Shown here one piece after another: positions 33,541 to 42,319 of a stretch of DNA of 64,000 bases. The stretch is from the NCBI RefSeq assembly GCF_004124275.1, contig NZ_CP027218.1, positions 4,281,501 through 4,345,500 of the forward strand. The letters are read 5' to 3'. How positions within the stretch are numbered: the stretch's first letter is position 1; each line of letters opens with the position of its first letter. The notes under the pieces are model-generated. The model ran no database searches. It was not told where the DNA came from and saw only the letters and a program-made list of their open reading frames with translations. The DNA is from Pseudomonas sp. DTU12.3. GTDB taxonomy: Bacteria > Pseudomonadota > Gammaproteobacteria > Pseudomonadales > Pseudomonadaceae. The position numbers and the translations under genes are program-made.

Positions 33541-34512
33541 TCAGAGCTGATCGCGAGCAATGCCGCTGCGGATCCGCAGAATATCCGCGAGCACCGCCAA
33601 GGCAATCTCCGCCGGCGTCTTGCTGCCCAGGTTCAGACCGATTGGCGCATGAATCCGCGCCAGCTCACCCTCCCCCAGACCACCAATCCGCCGCAGGCGT
33701 TCGAAGCGCTTCTGCGAGGTCTGCAGCGAACCCATCACGCCAATGTAGAACGCTTCGGTGCGCACCGCTTCCATCATCGCCAGATCATCGATGCGTGGAT
33801 CATGGGTCAACGCGACAACGGCGGTATCGCGGTGGCAGCCGCCATCGGCGATAAACACCGAAGGCAATTGCCGACGAATCTCCACGCCATCCAGCACCAC
33901 GCCTTCTAGCACTTCATCACGCGGATCGCAGAGAATCACTTCAAACCCGAGGCCGACAGCAAACTCGGCACACGCCTGCGCCACGCTGGAATACCCGGCG
34001 AGCAGCAGACGCTGCGCCGCGCCAACGCGGATGCGTACCCGATCAATCTCGCGTTCGATCCGCGCACCCTGCTCGCGATCAGCGAACAGACTGCGTGCAC
34101 CGTTGGCCAGATCGACTTCGCGAATCAGCCGACGCTGACCGAGCAGCGCCGATTCCAGTTCACGCAGATGCGCCTGCACCTCGCAGTCGGCGTCAAATTT
34201 CTCTACCAGCACATCGAGAATGCCGCCACAGGGCAGGCTGACCCGCGAACGCGGATCATCACCCTCGCCGTAGCGCACGACATTGACCGCATCGAGAAAC
34301 GCCCCCTCGGCGACGCGCTCGAGAAAATCTTCCTCGACGCAGCCACCCGACAGCGAGCCGATCCACTGTCCGCCATCGTTCACCGCCAGCAGCGAACCTG
34401 GCGCACGCGGTGCCGAGCCGTAAGTCGTCAGCACGGTGCAGAGCCAGATGCGCTGCCCCGCCACCGACCACTCCAGCGCCCTTCGCACCACTTGTAGATC
34501 GAGATGCTGCAT
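33541..34512 (-). CDS. XdhC/CoxF-family molybdenum cofactor maturation protein
   Basis: The product is 323 residues. The N-terminal XdhC_CoxI domain has G-S-A-P-R-A-P-G and S-G-G-C-V-E-E-D, and the C-terminal Rossmann domain has T-H-D-P-R-I-D and G-V-M-G-S. XdhC binds the sulfurated Mo cofactor and inserts it into xanthine dehydrogenase-type enzymes. It starts 1 base after the cytochrome gene, so it is the fourth gene of the Mo hydroxylase operon and probably matures that enzyme. Confidence 0.92.
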   Translation of the reverse strand: MQHLDLQVVRRALEWSVAGQRIWLCTVLTTYGSAPRAPGSLLAVNDGGQWIGSLSGGCVEEDFLERVAEGAFLDAVNVVRYGEGDDPRSRVSLPCGGILDVLVEKFDADCEVQAHLRELESALLGQRRLIREVDLANGARSLFADREQGARIEREIDRVRIRVGAAQRLLLAGYSSVAQACAEFAVGLGFEVILCDPRDEVLEGVVLDGVEIRRQLPSVFIADGGCHRDTAVVALTHDPRIDDLAMMEAVRTEAFYIGVMGSLQTSQKRFERLRRIGGLGEGELARIHAPIGLNLGSKTPAEIALAVLADILRIRSGIARDQL

Positions 34513-34513
34513 G

Positions 34514-35749
34514 TCAGTGGGCCTTGTGCTCGATGGACGGTGCGTCGGCTTGCAGCTTCTGCACCTCGCTCACTGCCAGCTCGGCGGACTGCCCGCCCCA
34601 ACCTTGGCGCAGGTAGTTGAGCAGATCGGTCAGTTGTTCAGGACTGAGCTTGTCGGCGAAACCCGGCATCGGCTGCATGCGCTCGAACCCGGAAAACTTC
34701 TGCTCGCCGATACCATCTTCGATCACGCGCAACAGGTTGCGTGGGTCTTCCAGACGCAACGTGGTGTTGCCGCGCATGGCCACCGCGATGTGCGGTTTGC
34801 CTTCGCCACCGACCGCATGGCAACCGGCGCAGACGTTCAGATATGCCTGCTGGCCGCGCTGGGCACTGGCGCCGAGTTTCTCGACTGGCACTTCAACCAA
34901 CGCCTTGGCTGCCGGCGGCTTGTCGCCGAGCAGGAACGTTGCCATCGCCGCCAGATCGGTATCGCTCAGGCCTTGCGTGCTGTTGTGGAACACCGGGAAC
35001 ATCTCGTTGAACATCGTCCCTTGCGCGCTCATGCCGTGCTTGAGGAACGTGCCCAGATCCTGCTCGTTCCAGCCGCGAGCGGCCAGGTCGGTGGCCAGCA
35101 GGCTCGGCGCCAGGTAACCATTGAGAATGCCGCCGGTGAGGCGTTTGTCCAACTGCATCGCGCCAGGCAGGCCGCGTGGCGTGTGGCATTCGCCGCAGTG
35201 ACCAAGGACTTCGACCATGTACTGGCCGCGCTTCCACGCTTCACTTTTGCCTTCGGCCGGCTGCAGTTTCAGGTCTTTGCCGTACATAATGTTCCAGCCG
35301 ATCAGGCCCGGACGCACATTGAACGGAAAGCTCAGGCTGGTGACCGGTGCTGCGCGCTCGATCGGCTCGACGGTTTTCAGGTATGCATGGATCGCGTCCG
35401 AATCTTCACGCGGCATCAGGTGATACGAGGTGTACGGCATCGCCGGATAAAGGTTCGCACCATCACGACGCTTGCCTTCGGTCAGCGCAGCAAAGAACTC
35501 GTCATCGTTGTACAAACCGATGCCATGCTCCTTGCTCGGGGTGATGTTGGTGCCGTAGATCGTGCCGAACGGCGAGACAATCGGCAGGCCGCCCGCAAAC
35601 GGCGCGCCACCCGGAGCGGTGTGGCAAGCCATGCAATCGGCGGCGCGAGCGAGATACTCGCCGCGCTTGACCTGATCATCGGCGTGAGCGAACAACACCG
35701 GCGCGGCGAGGCCGACTGCCAGGGTCAGGCGGGTCAGAAAAAGCTTCAT
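34514..35749 (-). CDS. Three-haem cytochrome c subunit of the Mo hydroxylase
   Basis: The product is 411 residues from the ATG at 35749. A signal peptide ends at A-H-A (residue 23). Three C-x-x-C-H haem sites are visible: C-M-A-C-H at residue 39, C-G-E-C-H near 185 and C-A-G-C-H near 310. Late Met residues (M-Q-P-M-P-G-F) can serve as axial ligands. It should carry electrons from the Fe-S subunit to the respiratory chain at the periplasmic side, as in membrane-bound aldehyde dehydrogenases of acetic acid bacteria. It starts 2 bases after the Fe-S gene. Confidence 0.9.
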   Translation of the reverse strand: MKLFLTRLTLAVGLAAPVLFAHADDQVKRGEYLARAADCMACHTAPGGAPFAGGLPIVSPFGTIYGTNITPSKEHGIGLYNDDEFFAALTEGKRRDGANLYPAMPYTSYHLMPREDSDAIHAYLKTVEPIERAAPVTSLSFPFNVRPGLIGWNIMYGKDLKLQPAEGKSEAWKRGQYMVEVLGHCGECHTPRGLPGAMQLDKRLTGGILNGYLAPSLLATDLAARGWNEQDLGTFLKHGMSAQGTMFNEMFPVFHNSTQGLSDTDLAAMATFLLGDKPPAAKALVEVPVEKLGASAQRGQQAYLNVCAGCHAVGGEGKPHIAVAMRGNTTLRLEDPRNLLRVIEDGIGEQKFSGFERMQPMPGFADKLSPEQLTDLLNYLRQGWGGQSAELAVSEVQKLQADAPSIEHKAH

Positions 35750-35751
35750 GC

Positions 35752-36291
35752 TTAACCCTCCTTGACCAGGCCGAGATCGGTCAGCACGTTGCGGGTGGCG
35801 TTGTAATAACGCACGTACCCGGTGCAACGGCAGATGTGATGACCGAGGCTGTCCTCGATGACTTTTTCCAACTGACTTTTGACGATCGGCTGGCGCTGCA
35901 GTTTCTCCACCAACACGGTCGCGGCGTTGACGAAACCGGGTGCGCAGTAGCTGCACTGGAAGGCGAACTCGTCGACGAAGCGCTGTTGGATCGGGTTCAG
36001 CTCGGTGACCTGGCCGCTCTCGTCACGCTTGGCGTGGGATTCGATGGTGCGGACTTTCTTGCCTTCGAAGTAATGCGCGCCGGTGATGCAGGTGCGTACT
36101 TCCTCGCTGGTGCCGTCCGGGTTGTCGACGATCACCACGCAAGCGTGGCAGATGCCCTGGCCGCAGCCCAGACGCGAACCGGTGAGGTTTTTGTATTCGT
36201 GCAGGTAGTCGATCATCGGCAGGTCATCAGGGATGTCCACCGGGCCGACGGATTGACCATTGAGGGTCAGTTGAAACGGACGGTTAGCCAT
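35752..36291 (-). CDS. [2Fe-2S] subunit of the Mo hydroxylase
   Basis: The product is 179 residues from the ATG at 36291, which overlaps the Mo subunit gene by 8 bases. Two clusters are present: the plant-ferredoxin type C-G-Q-G-I-C-H-A-C...C and the alpha-helical type C-S-Y-C...C-R-C-T-G-Y. It passes electrons from the Mo site to the cytochrome. No signal of its own is seen, so it probably rides with the Tat-exported large subunit. Confidence 0.93.
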   Translation of the reverse strand: MANRPFQLTLNGQSVGPVDIPDDLPMIDYLHEYKNLTGSRLGCGQGICHACVVIVDNPDGTSEEVRTCITGAHYFEGKKVRTIESHAKRDESGQVTELNPIQQRFVDEFAFQCSYCAPGFVNAATVLVEKLQRQPIVKSQLEKVIEDSLGHHICRCTGYVRYYNATRNVLTDLGLVKEG

Positions 36292-39115
36292 TGAGGGCCT
36301 CCTTGATGCGCGCTGGAGTGATAGGCAGATCGCGAACACGTTTACCGATGGCATGCGCCACGGCGTTACCGATGGCACCGACAATCGGGATCATCACCAC
36401 TTCGGCGATGCCTTTGGACGGATCGCTTGGCGAAAGCGCCGGGAGAATCTCCGACGTCTGTTTCCACACGGCAACGTGACGCGCCATCGGCAGACGGTAA
36501 CGGTTGAAGTTCCAGTCACCCTCCCCCGGCCCGCCTTCGTACAACGGCATCTCTTCCATCAGTGCGTGACCGATGCCCATGGCGATACCGCCTTCCATCT
36601 GGCCCTTGACCAACTCTTCGACCAGCACACGACCGCACTCCACCCACGAATGGTGGTTGAGCACTTCGACTTCGGCAGAACCCTTGTTGACCTTCAGCTC
36701 GACCAGCGTGGCGACCGGACTGTAGTAAGTCACGGCAGCGTTGTTCAACTGAGTTGCCGGGTAGCTGATGTTCTGGCGATCGAGCAGGTGGAAACCGGCC
36801 GTGCTCATCAGCGCTTGCTTGGCTTTCGGGGCACCATCGCCGTACTTCACCGCCAGACCGTCGAGCGGCAGACGCTCGCGCACGCCGTCGATGCTGTATT
36901 CAGCTTCGGCCCAACTCCAGCGGTTGAAACCGTGGACGGTGGCAGCGGTGACCAGACCCCGCTCGTGAGCGCGTTTGGCCAGCTCTTCGAAGCTCAACGG
37001 CTGCATGCCGTTGGCAGTCAGTTTGCCGTCGACCCAATGCGCATCTTCGCGACGCACCACGTAAGGGTTGGCCTGGCCGCCGAACGGGCCCTGACGCCAG
37101 ATCTCCAGCGCTGCCGGCCACAAACCGTGGTTGAACAACACGCGCGCCGCTTCACGGGTGGCGTGGCTGAAGTAATACGCCGAGTTGGTCGCCGACGAGG
37201 CCGAGGCCAATTTGCCGACCCAACGCGGGTTGCGCAGGAAGTTGTCCTGTTCGGCCTGGCTCATGATGTAAGGGTTGCCGCTGGTGATCAGCTGCATTTC
37301 CTTCCATTCGGTTTCGCCAGTCTTCACTTCGTGCGCTGGGCTGCCGAGGAAATCAGCGACGACCAGGGCTTGCGAGGTGGACATGCCGGTGCCGATTTCG
37401 ATACCGATGTGGCGCAGCGTAATGCGCCCGTCAGCGGTGAATTCGATGCTGGCCATCGGCGCTTCGGAACCGGTACCGAAGTCTTTCTGGCAAATGGCGA
37501 AACCAACGCCGTACCAGTTGTCCGGGTCGGCGGCTTCGCGTTGTTTCTTGATCGCGTCGCGGTTTTTCCAGACTTCGTGCACCGAGGCTTTGTCGAGAAT
37601 CTCGTGCAGGCGCAGGGCACCGGCCGGGATCGCGCCCTGGGTGTTTTTCATGCCCGAACGCAGGGCGTTTTTGCGACGCAGGTCGATCGCATCGACACCG
37701 AGACGATCAGCAATTTCGTCGACCATCATTTCGGTCGACGCCATGCTTTGCAGAGTGCCGTAACCGCGCATCGAACCGGCTTCAACGCCACGCGAGTGAT
37801 AGGCAGTAACTTGCAGATCGTTCTGCGGCATGTAGTAGATCGACTGCGCAGCAGTGGCGCCAACCGCAGCTACCGACGGGCTGTAGTTGATCCGGCCACC
37901 ACCGTCGACGCTCATTTCCGCGCGGAAAATCTTGAAGCTGTAGTCGCTCTTGTCCACGGCCAATTGGTAGCGGATGTCGAACGGGTGACGCTTGATGCCG
38001 CTCTGGAACTGCTCGTAGCGGTCGTTCGCCAGACGCACCGGCACACCGGCGCCGTACAGCGCGGCAAGGGCTGCGTAGTAGACGAAAATGTTGTGGTCTT
38101 TGGAACCGTAGCCCACGGTATAACCCGGGTGCATGTTGAGGTTGTCCAGGCCGAAGCGCGACGGCGCGATCATTTTCGCGGTCTCGGTCGCAGCTTCCAA
38201 TGGGCACTGGGTGGCCACGACGAAGTGCAGGGTCTTGGTTTTCGGGTCGTACCAGCCGTTGCCGTTGTCCGGCTCCATCGCGGCAGGCTCGATCGACGGG
38301 GTTTTGTAGCGTTCGTCGAACACCAGCCAGTTGTCTGGCGGGGTATCGATCTCTTTCTTCATGCGGTCGGCGTAGAACAGGCCGCGCTCGGTCAGGTTGC
38401 CGTGCAGGTTGGGCTGGGAATTCCACACCGGGCGACGGTTTTTCAGCATCGGAAAGAGGATCGAGTCCTTCAGGCTGGCGAACTCATCTTCGTCGGCCGA
38501 GGTCGCACCACCCACACGCACGTAGCGGAAACTGCCATAGGGGTCGCCTTCGTAGAACGGCACTTGTGCACCGTAACGAATCGCCTTGTCATTGAATTTG
38601 AGTTTGTTCTTGGCCTGACGGAAACGCTCGAAATCGTTCCAGATCAGGATCGCCACCGGATGACCGATGAACATCGGCACTTTGCCTTCCGGCAGCAGCG
38701 GATCCGGCGCGTGCTCTTCCGGGAAGACGATGCCGTCCTTGTCCAGATCAGCGGCGGTGACGATACGGTCAGGCTGCAAGTCGGCGCCGAGCCACGACAG
38801 GTCGTAGCCGTCGTAGATGCGGTCAGCCTTGATGGTTTTCAGCAACATGGCGTGGCCTTGCTGCTCAGGCCAGCCCGGCATGTCCTTGGAGCGGATGTCG
38901 CGGGCAAAGACCTTGCTGCCGCAGACCTTGGACAGTGCATCGTTACGCTGACGCGCCTTGCCGTTGTTGCCGAGCCATTTCTCGGACGGCACGGTGACGC
39001 TGTTTTCCATCAAGGCAGCCAGCGCCTGACTGCTGAGCGGCGTGAGCGTGACGCTCACACCCGCCACCAGCCCGCCCTGGAGGAACGAGCGCCGGGATAT
39101 ATCACGGTTGGACAT
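36284..39115 (-). CDS. Molybdopterin-binding subunit, aldehyde/isoquinoline oxidoreductase type, Tat-exported
   Basis: The product is 943 residues. It begins with a twin-arginine signal (R-R-S-F-L-Q at residues 8-13) and contains the xanthine-dehydrogenase-family fold with G-S-M-R-G-Y-G near the middle and, near the C-terminus, K-G-I-A-E-V-V, whose Glu is the expected catalytic base. It lacks its own FAD subunit, and with the cytochrome partner resembles periplasmic aldehyde or N-heterocycle dehydrogenases rather than true xanthine dehydrogenase. Substrate unknown; periplasmic by inference. First gene of a four-gene operon with Fe-S, cytochrome c and XdhC. Confidence 0.9.
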   Translation of the reverse strand: MSNRDISRRSFLQGGLVAGVSVTLTPLSSQALAALMENSVTVPSEKWLGNNGKARQRNDALSKVCGSKVFARDIRSKDMPGWPEQQGHAMLLKTIKADRIYDGYDLSWLGADLQPDRIVTAADLDKDGIVFPEEHAPDPLLPEGKVPMFIGHPVAILIWNDFERFRQAKNKLKFNDKAIRYGAQVPFYEGDPYGSFRYVRVGGATSADEDEFASLKDSILFPMLKNRRPVWNSQPNLHGNLTERGLFYADRMKKEIDTPPDNWLVFDERYKTPSIEPAAMEPDNGNGWYDPKTKTLHFVVATQCPLEAATETAKMIAPSRFGLDNLNMHPGYTVGYGSKDHNIFVYYAALAALYGAGVPVRLANDRYEQFQSGIKRHPFDIRYQLAVDKSDYSFKIFRAEMSVDGGGRINYSPSVAAVGATAAQSIYYMPQNDLQVTAYHSRGVEAGSMRGYGTLQSMASTEMMVDEIADRLGVDAIDLRRKNALRSGMKNTQGAIPAGALRLHEILDKASVHEVWKNRDAIKKQREAADPDNWYGVGFAICQKDFGTGSEAPMASIEFTADGRITLRHIGIEIGTGMSTSQALVVADFLGSPAHEVKTGETEWKEMQLITSGNPYIMSQAEQDNFLRNPRWVGKLASASSATNSAYYFSHATREAARVLFNHGLWPAALEIWRQGPFGGQANPYVVRREDAHWVDGKLTANGMQPLSFEELAKRAHERGLVTAATVHGFNRWSWAEAEYSIDGVRERLPLDGLAVKYGDGAPKAKQALMSTAGFHLLDRQNISYPATQLNNAAVTYYSPVATLVELKVNKGSAEVEVLNHHSWVECGRVLVEELVKGQMEGGIAMGIGHALMEEMPLYEGGPGEGDWNFNRYRLPMARHVAVWKQTSEILPALSPSDPSKGIAEVVMIPIVGAIGNAVAHAIGKRVRDLPITPARIKEALNG

Positions 39116-39386
39116 GGATCATCCTCTGGGCGGTTATACGTCCGCCCTTCTGGTTATCTACTGGGGAATCTCGAGTCTTGCAGAAGCCCTTCTTGGCTAA
39201 ACGAAAGGCGTGATGACAGTGCAAAGCTGACCGAAAGGTTAACTTTAAAGGTTTCTGCGCTCGCAGCAAACAACCAGATACAAATTTCTGACTAAAGAAT
39301 CAAAAAAGACAATGCGACGTGGTAGCGCATGAGGTCAATTGACACACCCACCACACACCTGAAAATACAAACGTAACTCCCCCTGC
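39116..39386. other. Upstream region of the Mo hydroxylase operon
   Basis: It should carry the operon promoter. I see no gene or clear operator. The tandem repeat, a palindromic repeat and the tRNA operon follow to the right. Confidence 0.4.
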
Positions 39387-39446
39387 AACAGCTGTAACAG
39401 GAGCTGTAACAGGAGCTGTTGTAGGAGCTGTTGTAGGAGCTGTCGA
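39387..39446. repeat. Five 12-bp tandem repeats
   Basis: Five consecutive 12-base units of the type AGGAGCTGTTGT or AGGAGCTGTAAC lie here; copies 2-3 and 4-5 are near identical. The unit matches the arm of the neighbouring palindromic repeat (AGGAGCTG), suggesting slippage from its end. Confidence 0.7.
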
Positions 39447-39523
39447 GTGAAACGAGGCTGCGATCTTTTGATCTTTTTTTACGATCAAGATCAAAAGATC
39501 GCAGCGTGCCGCAGCTCCTACAG
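39433..39523. repeat. Palindromic repeat, GCTGCGATCTTTTGATC type, copy 1
   Basis: Inverted arms GTAGGAGCTG...GGCTGCGATCTTTTGATC and GATCAAAAGATCGCAGC...GCAGCTCCTAC surround a T-rich centre. It is the same family as 49201-49287. Confidence 0.8.
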
Positions 39524-39565
39524 GAGCCGGGTTGCGGGATGGGAGCGGAGGTCAAATTTCAGACA

Positions 39566-39596
39566 CAAAAAACCCCGGTCTTTCGACCAGGGTCTT
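39566..39596 (-). terminator. Terminator of the tRNA-Val-Asp-Asp operon
   Basis: A CCCCGGTC/GACC-AGGG hairpin with a TTTC loop gives on the minus strand GGGGTTTTTTG, 73 bases past the last tRNA. Confidence 0.8.
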
Positions 39597-39668
39597 TGCT
39601 ATCGATTCCGAATCAACCAAAGGTTGCTTTCGGTGCTTCAAGGCGTTCAGTGGTCCTTGAAGCAGATA

Positions 39669-39745
39669 TGGCGCAGCGGACGGGACTCGAACCCGCGACC
39701 CCCGGCGTGACAGGCCGGTATTCTAACCGACTGAACTACCGCTGC
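39669..39745 (-). tRNA. tRNA-Asp(GTC), second copy
   Basis: 77-nt cloverleaf with encoded CCA. Acceptor GCAGCGG/CCGCUGC, anticodon loop CUGUCAC in a CCGGC/GCCGG stem gives GTC. Identical to the copy at 39837. Confidence 0.96.
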
Positions 39746-39836
39746 GTATCGCTTTGAGCTTGCGCTCAAGTAACTCGTTGACTGCTAGCTTCGGTGCTTG
39801 GCAATCGCGAACCAGATAAATCTGATTCGTTAAATA

Positions 39837-39913
39837 TGGCGCAGCGGACGGGACTCGAACCCGCGACCCCCGGCGTGACAGGCCGGTATTCTAACCGACT
39901 GAACTACCGCTGC
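39837..39913 (-). tRNA. tRNA-Asp(GTC), first copy
   Basis: Identical in all 77 positions to the following copy; same acceptor and anticodon arms. It is the middle gene of the operon. Confidence 0.96.
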
Positions 39914-39968
39914 GCGTCGGTGCAGGCACTTTCAGCCTACGTTCTTGCTTAAGCAAGTTCTCGGGGAG

Positions 39969-40044
39969 TGGTGGGTGATGACGGGATCGAACCGCCGACA
40001 TTCTGCTTGTAAGGCAGACGCTCTCCCAGCTGAGCTAATCACCC
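39969..40044 (-). tRNA. tRNA-Val(TAC)
   Basis: 76-nt cloverleaf with encoded CCA. Acceptor GGGUGAU/AUCACCC, anticodon loop CUUACAA in a UCUGC/GCAGA stem gives TAC. It is the first gene of the Val-Asp-Asp operon. Confidence 0.96.
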
Positions 40045-40066
40045 GTTTGCATCTCCGAGGCCGCGA

Positions 40067-40095
40067 AATTTACGCAGGTAGCGAACCTAAGTCAA
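40067..40095 (-). promoter_or_regulatory. Promoter of the tRNA-Val-Asp-Asp operon
   Basis: TTGACT (40095-40090) and TAAATT (40072-40067) have a 17-base spacer on the minus strand. The bases just after the -10 are GC-rich (TCGCGGCC), a discriminator typical of stringently controlled stable-RNA promoters. Confidence 0.8.
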
Positions 40096-40147
40096 TAGCA
40101 GGATTGAAGTTTTTCTAAAAAAGACGAAATTGTTTCCATCCTGCAAG

Positions 40148-40226
40148 AGCGCCTTCGCGAGCAAGCCCGCTCCCACAGGGGAATGCATTCCAAATGTGGG
40201 AGCGAGCCTGCTCGCGAAGGCGCCAG
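40148..40226. repeat. REP doublet (REPIN-like)
   Basis: Two REP cores, GCCTTCGCGAGCAAGCCCGC and its near-complement, face each other around GAATGCATTCC. It lies between the tRNA operon and the SDR gene. Confidence 0.88.
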
Positions 40227-40261
40227 TCCATTCAACGCAAATTCAGAAGAAAGAACGCGAT

Positions 40262-41038
40262 CTATTCGCTGTAAATCATCTTCTTGGTCATGCCGCCATC
40301 GACGACGAATTCCTGCCCGGTGACAAACCCGGCATTCCTCGACAACAACCAGGCGACCATCGCCGCCACATCTTCGACCGTCCCTACTCTGCCCGCCGGA
40401 TGCTGAGCATGATCGGCTTCAGCCAAAGGCTCAGCTCGACGCGCAGACGGATCGCGCGCATCGATCCAGCCCGGACTGACCGCGTTGACGCGAATCTCCG
40501 GCCCCAGGCTGATCGCCAGCGCATGCGTCAGCGCCAGTAACCCGCCCTTGCTCGCCGCATACGCCTCGGAGTCGGCCTCCGACTGTCGCGCACGGGTCGA
40601 AGCCAGATTGACGATAGAACCGTTATGCGCGCGCAGATACGGCGCACAATGCTTGGCCAGCAACATCGGCCCACTGAGATTCACCGCCAACACGCGATTC
40701 CAGTAAGCCAGATCAAGGCTTTCCAGGGTGATGTTGTGCGGATCAGCCACCGCTGCGTTGCACACCAGCGCATCGAGACGACCAAACTGCCCCAACACCT
40801 CGGCAACACCCAACGCAACCTGGCCCTCATCGGCAACGTCCATGGCGATGAACCAGGCGTTTTCGCCCAGCACCTTCGCCACTTTCGAACCGCGCGCACG
40901 ATCCAGATCGGTCAGCACGACTTGCCAGCCTTCGCTGATCAACCACGCCGCGATCCCCAGACCGATACCGCGCGCGGCACCCGTGACCAGCGCAACGCGG
41001 CCATGGGTACCGGCTTTCGGGGTCGACAACTCGATCAC
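40262..41038 (-). CDS. Short-chain dehydrogenase/reductase
   Basis: The product is 258 residues starting with GTG at 41038. NAD(P) motif T-G-A-A-R-G-I-G near residue 20 with acidic D-L-D after strand 2, which favours NAD. N-N-A-type motif C-N-A-A-V and catalytic Y-A-A-S-K near residue 160 are present, and G-x-V is replaced by normal G-S-I-V-N. Substrate unknown. The start overlaps metZ by 4 bases (GTGA), suggesting coexpression with sulfur-amino-acid metabolism. Confidence 0.88.
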   Translation of the reverse strand: MIELSTPKAGTHGRVALVTGAARGIGLGIAAWLISEGWQVVLTDLDRARGSKVAKVLGENAWFIAMDVADEGQVALGVAEVLGQFGRLDALVCNAAVADPHNITLESLDLAYWNRVLAVNLSGPMLLAKHCAPYLRAHNGSIVNLASTRARQSEADSEAYAASKGGLLALTHALAISLGPEIRVNAVSPGWIDARDPSARRAEPLAEADHAQHPAGRVGTVEDVAAMVAWLLSRNAGFVTGQEFVVDGGMTKKMIYSE

Positions 41039-42246
41039 AGCGCTGCCAGACCGCGCGCCAGGTCGGCTTGCAGGTCAGCAACGTCTTCCAGACCGACCGC
41101 GATGCGGATCAGGCTATCGCGAATACCCGCCGCCTCACGCTCCTGCGGCGCCAGACGGCCGTGGGAGGTGGTGCTCGGATGGGTGATGGTGGTTTTGCTG
41201 TCGCCAAGGTTAGCGGTGATCGAGATCAGGCGAGTGGCATCGATAAAGCGCCAGGCGCCCTCTTTGCCGCCCTTGACCTCAAAGCTTACGACCGCACCGA
41301 AACCCTTCTGCTGACGCTGGGCCAGCTCGTGCTGCGGATGGCTCTTGAGACCGGCGTAATGAACCTTCTCGATACCGTCCTGCTGCTCCAGCCATTCGGC
41401 CAGTTGCTGGGCGTTTGCGCAGTGCGCCTTCATCCGCAGGTTTAGGGTTTCCAGGCCTTTGAGGAAGATCCACGCGTTGAACGGGCTCAGGGTCGGCCCG
41501 GCGGTGCGCAGGAAGCCGACGATTTCTTTCATCTGCTCGCTGCGACCGGCTACCACACCGCCCATGCAACGGCCCTGGCCGTCGATGAACTTGGTCGCCG
41601 AGTGCACGACGATGTCCGCACCCATTTTCAGCGGCTGCTGCAACGCTGGTGTGCAGAAGCAGTTGTCGACCACCAGCATCGCCCCTTTGGCGTGAGCGAT
41701 TTCCGCCAGCGCGGCGATATCGACCAGTTCAGCCAGAGGGTTGGATGGCGATTCGACGAACAGCAGCTTGGTATTCGACTTGATCGCCGCATCCCAACCC
41801 GAAAGGTCGGCCAGTGGCACGTAGTCGACTTCCACGCCGAAACGCTTGAAGTACTTCTCGAACAGGCTGATGGTCGAGCCGAATACGCTGCGCGAGACCA
41901 GCACGTGATCGCCGGCACTGCACAGACTCATCACCACCGCCATGATCGCGGCCATGCCGGTTGCGGTCGCAACGGCCTGCTCGGCGCTTTCCAGCGCAGC
42001 AATACGCTCTTCGAACGCGCGCACGGTCGGGTTGGTGTAACGCGAGTAAACGTTGCCCGGCACTTCCCCGGCAAACCGCGCAGCCGCGTCGGCGGCGGTG
42101 CGGAACACGTAGCTGGAGGTGAAGAACATCGGATCACCGTGTTCACCTTCCGGCGTACGGTGCTGACCGGCACGTACGGCCAGGGTATCGAACGCTACGC
42201 CTTCAAGGTCGCTGTCCAGCCGACCGGCATCCCATTCCTGACTCAT
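41035..42246 (-). CDS. metZ: O-succinylhomoserine sulfhydrylase
   Basis: The product is 403 residues, PLP-dependent Cys/Met-metabolism family. The PLP lysine is in H-S-A-T-K-F-I-D-G-Q-G. The N-terminal A-V-R-A-G-Q and R-Y-T-N-P-T are typical of the MetZ branch. It makes homocysteine directly from O-succinylhomoserine and sulfide, as in pseudomonads. It follows purF after a 73-base gap with a terminator-like hairpin. Confidence 0.93.
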   Translation of the reverse strand: MSQEWDAGRLDSDLEGVAFDTLAVRAGQHRTPEGEHGDPMFFTSSYVFRTAADAAARFAGEVPGNVYSRYTNPTVRAFEERIAALESAEQAVATATGMAAIMAVVMSLCSAGDHVLVSRSVFGSTISLFEKYFKRFGVEVDYVPLADLSGWDAAIKSNTKLLFVESPSNPLAELVDIAALAEIAHAKGAMLVVDNCFCTPALQQPLKMGADIVVHSATKFIDGQGRCMGGVVAGRSEQMKEIVGFLRTAGPTLSPFNAWIFLKGLETLNLRMKAHCANAQQLAEWLEQQDGIEKVHYAGLKSHPQHELAQRQQKGFGAVVSFEVKGGKEGAWRFIDATRLISITANLGDSKTTITHPSTTSHGRLAPQEREAAGIRDSLIRIAVGLEDVADLQADLARGLAAL

Positions 42247-42287
42247 GCTGTCACTCCTTGCCCTGTTCGCAAAAATTGAAATTCAGA

Positions 42288-42313
42288 TACAAAACCGGCC
42301 CCTCAGGGCCGGT
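42288..42313 (-). terminator. Hairpin terminator between purF and metZ
   Basis: CCGGCCC/GGGCCGG with a CTCA loop is followed by TTTTG on the minus strand, 7 bases after the purF stop. The short T run may allow read-through into metZ. Confidence 0.65.
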
Positions 42314-42319
42314 AGAAAC

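Noticed and set aside
36353..39295. 980-codon plus-strand open frame across the Mo subunit
   Set aside because: Antisense shadow of a strongly supported Mo hydroxylase gene; His/Arg/Val-rich with no domain.
39292..39555. Ser/Tyr/Cys repeat peptide on the minus strand
   Set aside because: It is a translation of the 12-bp tandem repeat and the palindromic repeat, not a gene.
39669..39913. Two near-identical 77-base segments taken as an insertion-element repeat
   Set aside because: They are two copies of tRNA-Asp in one operon.
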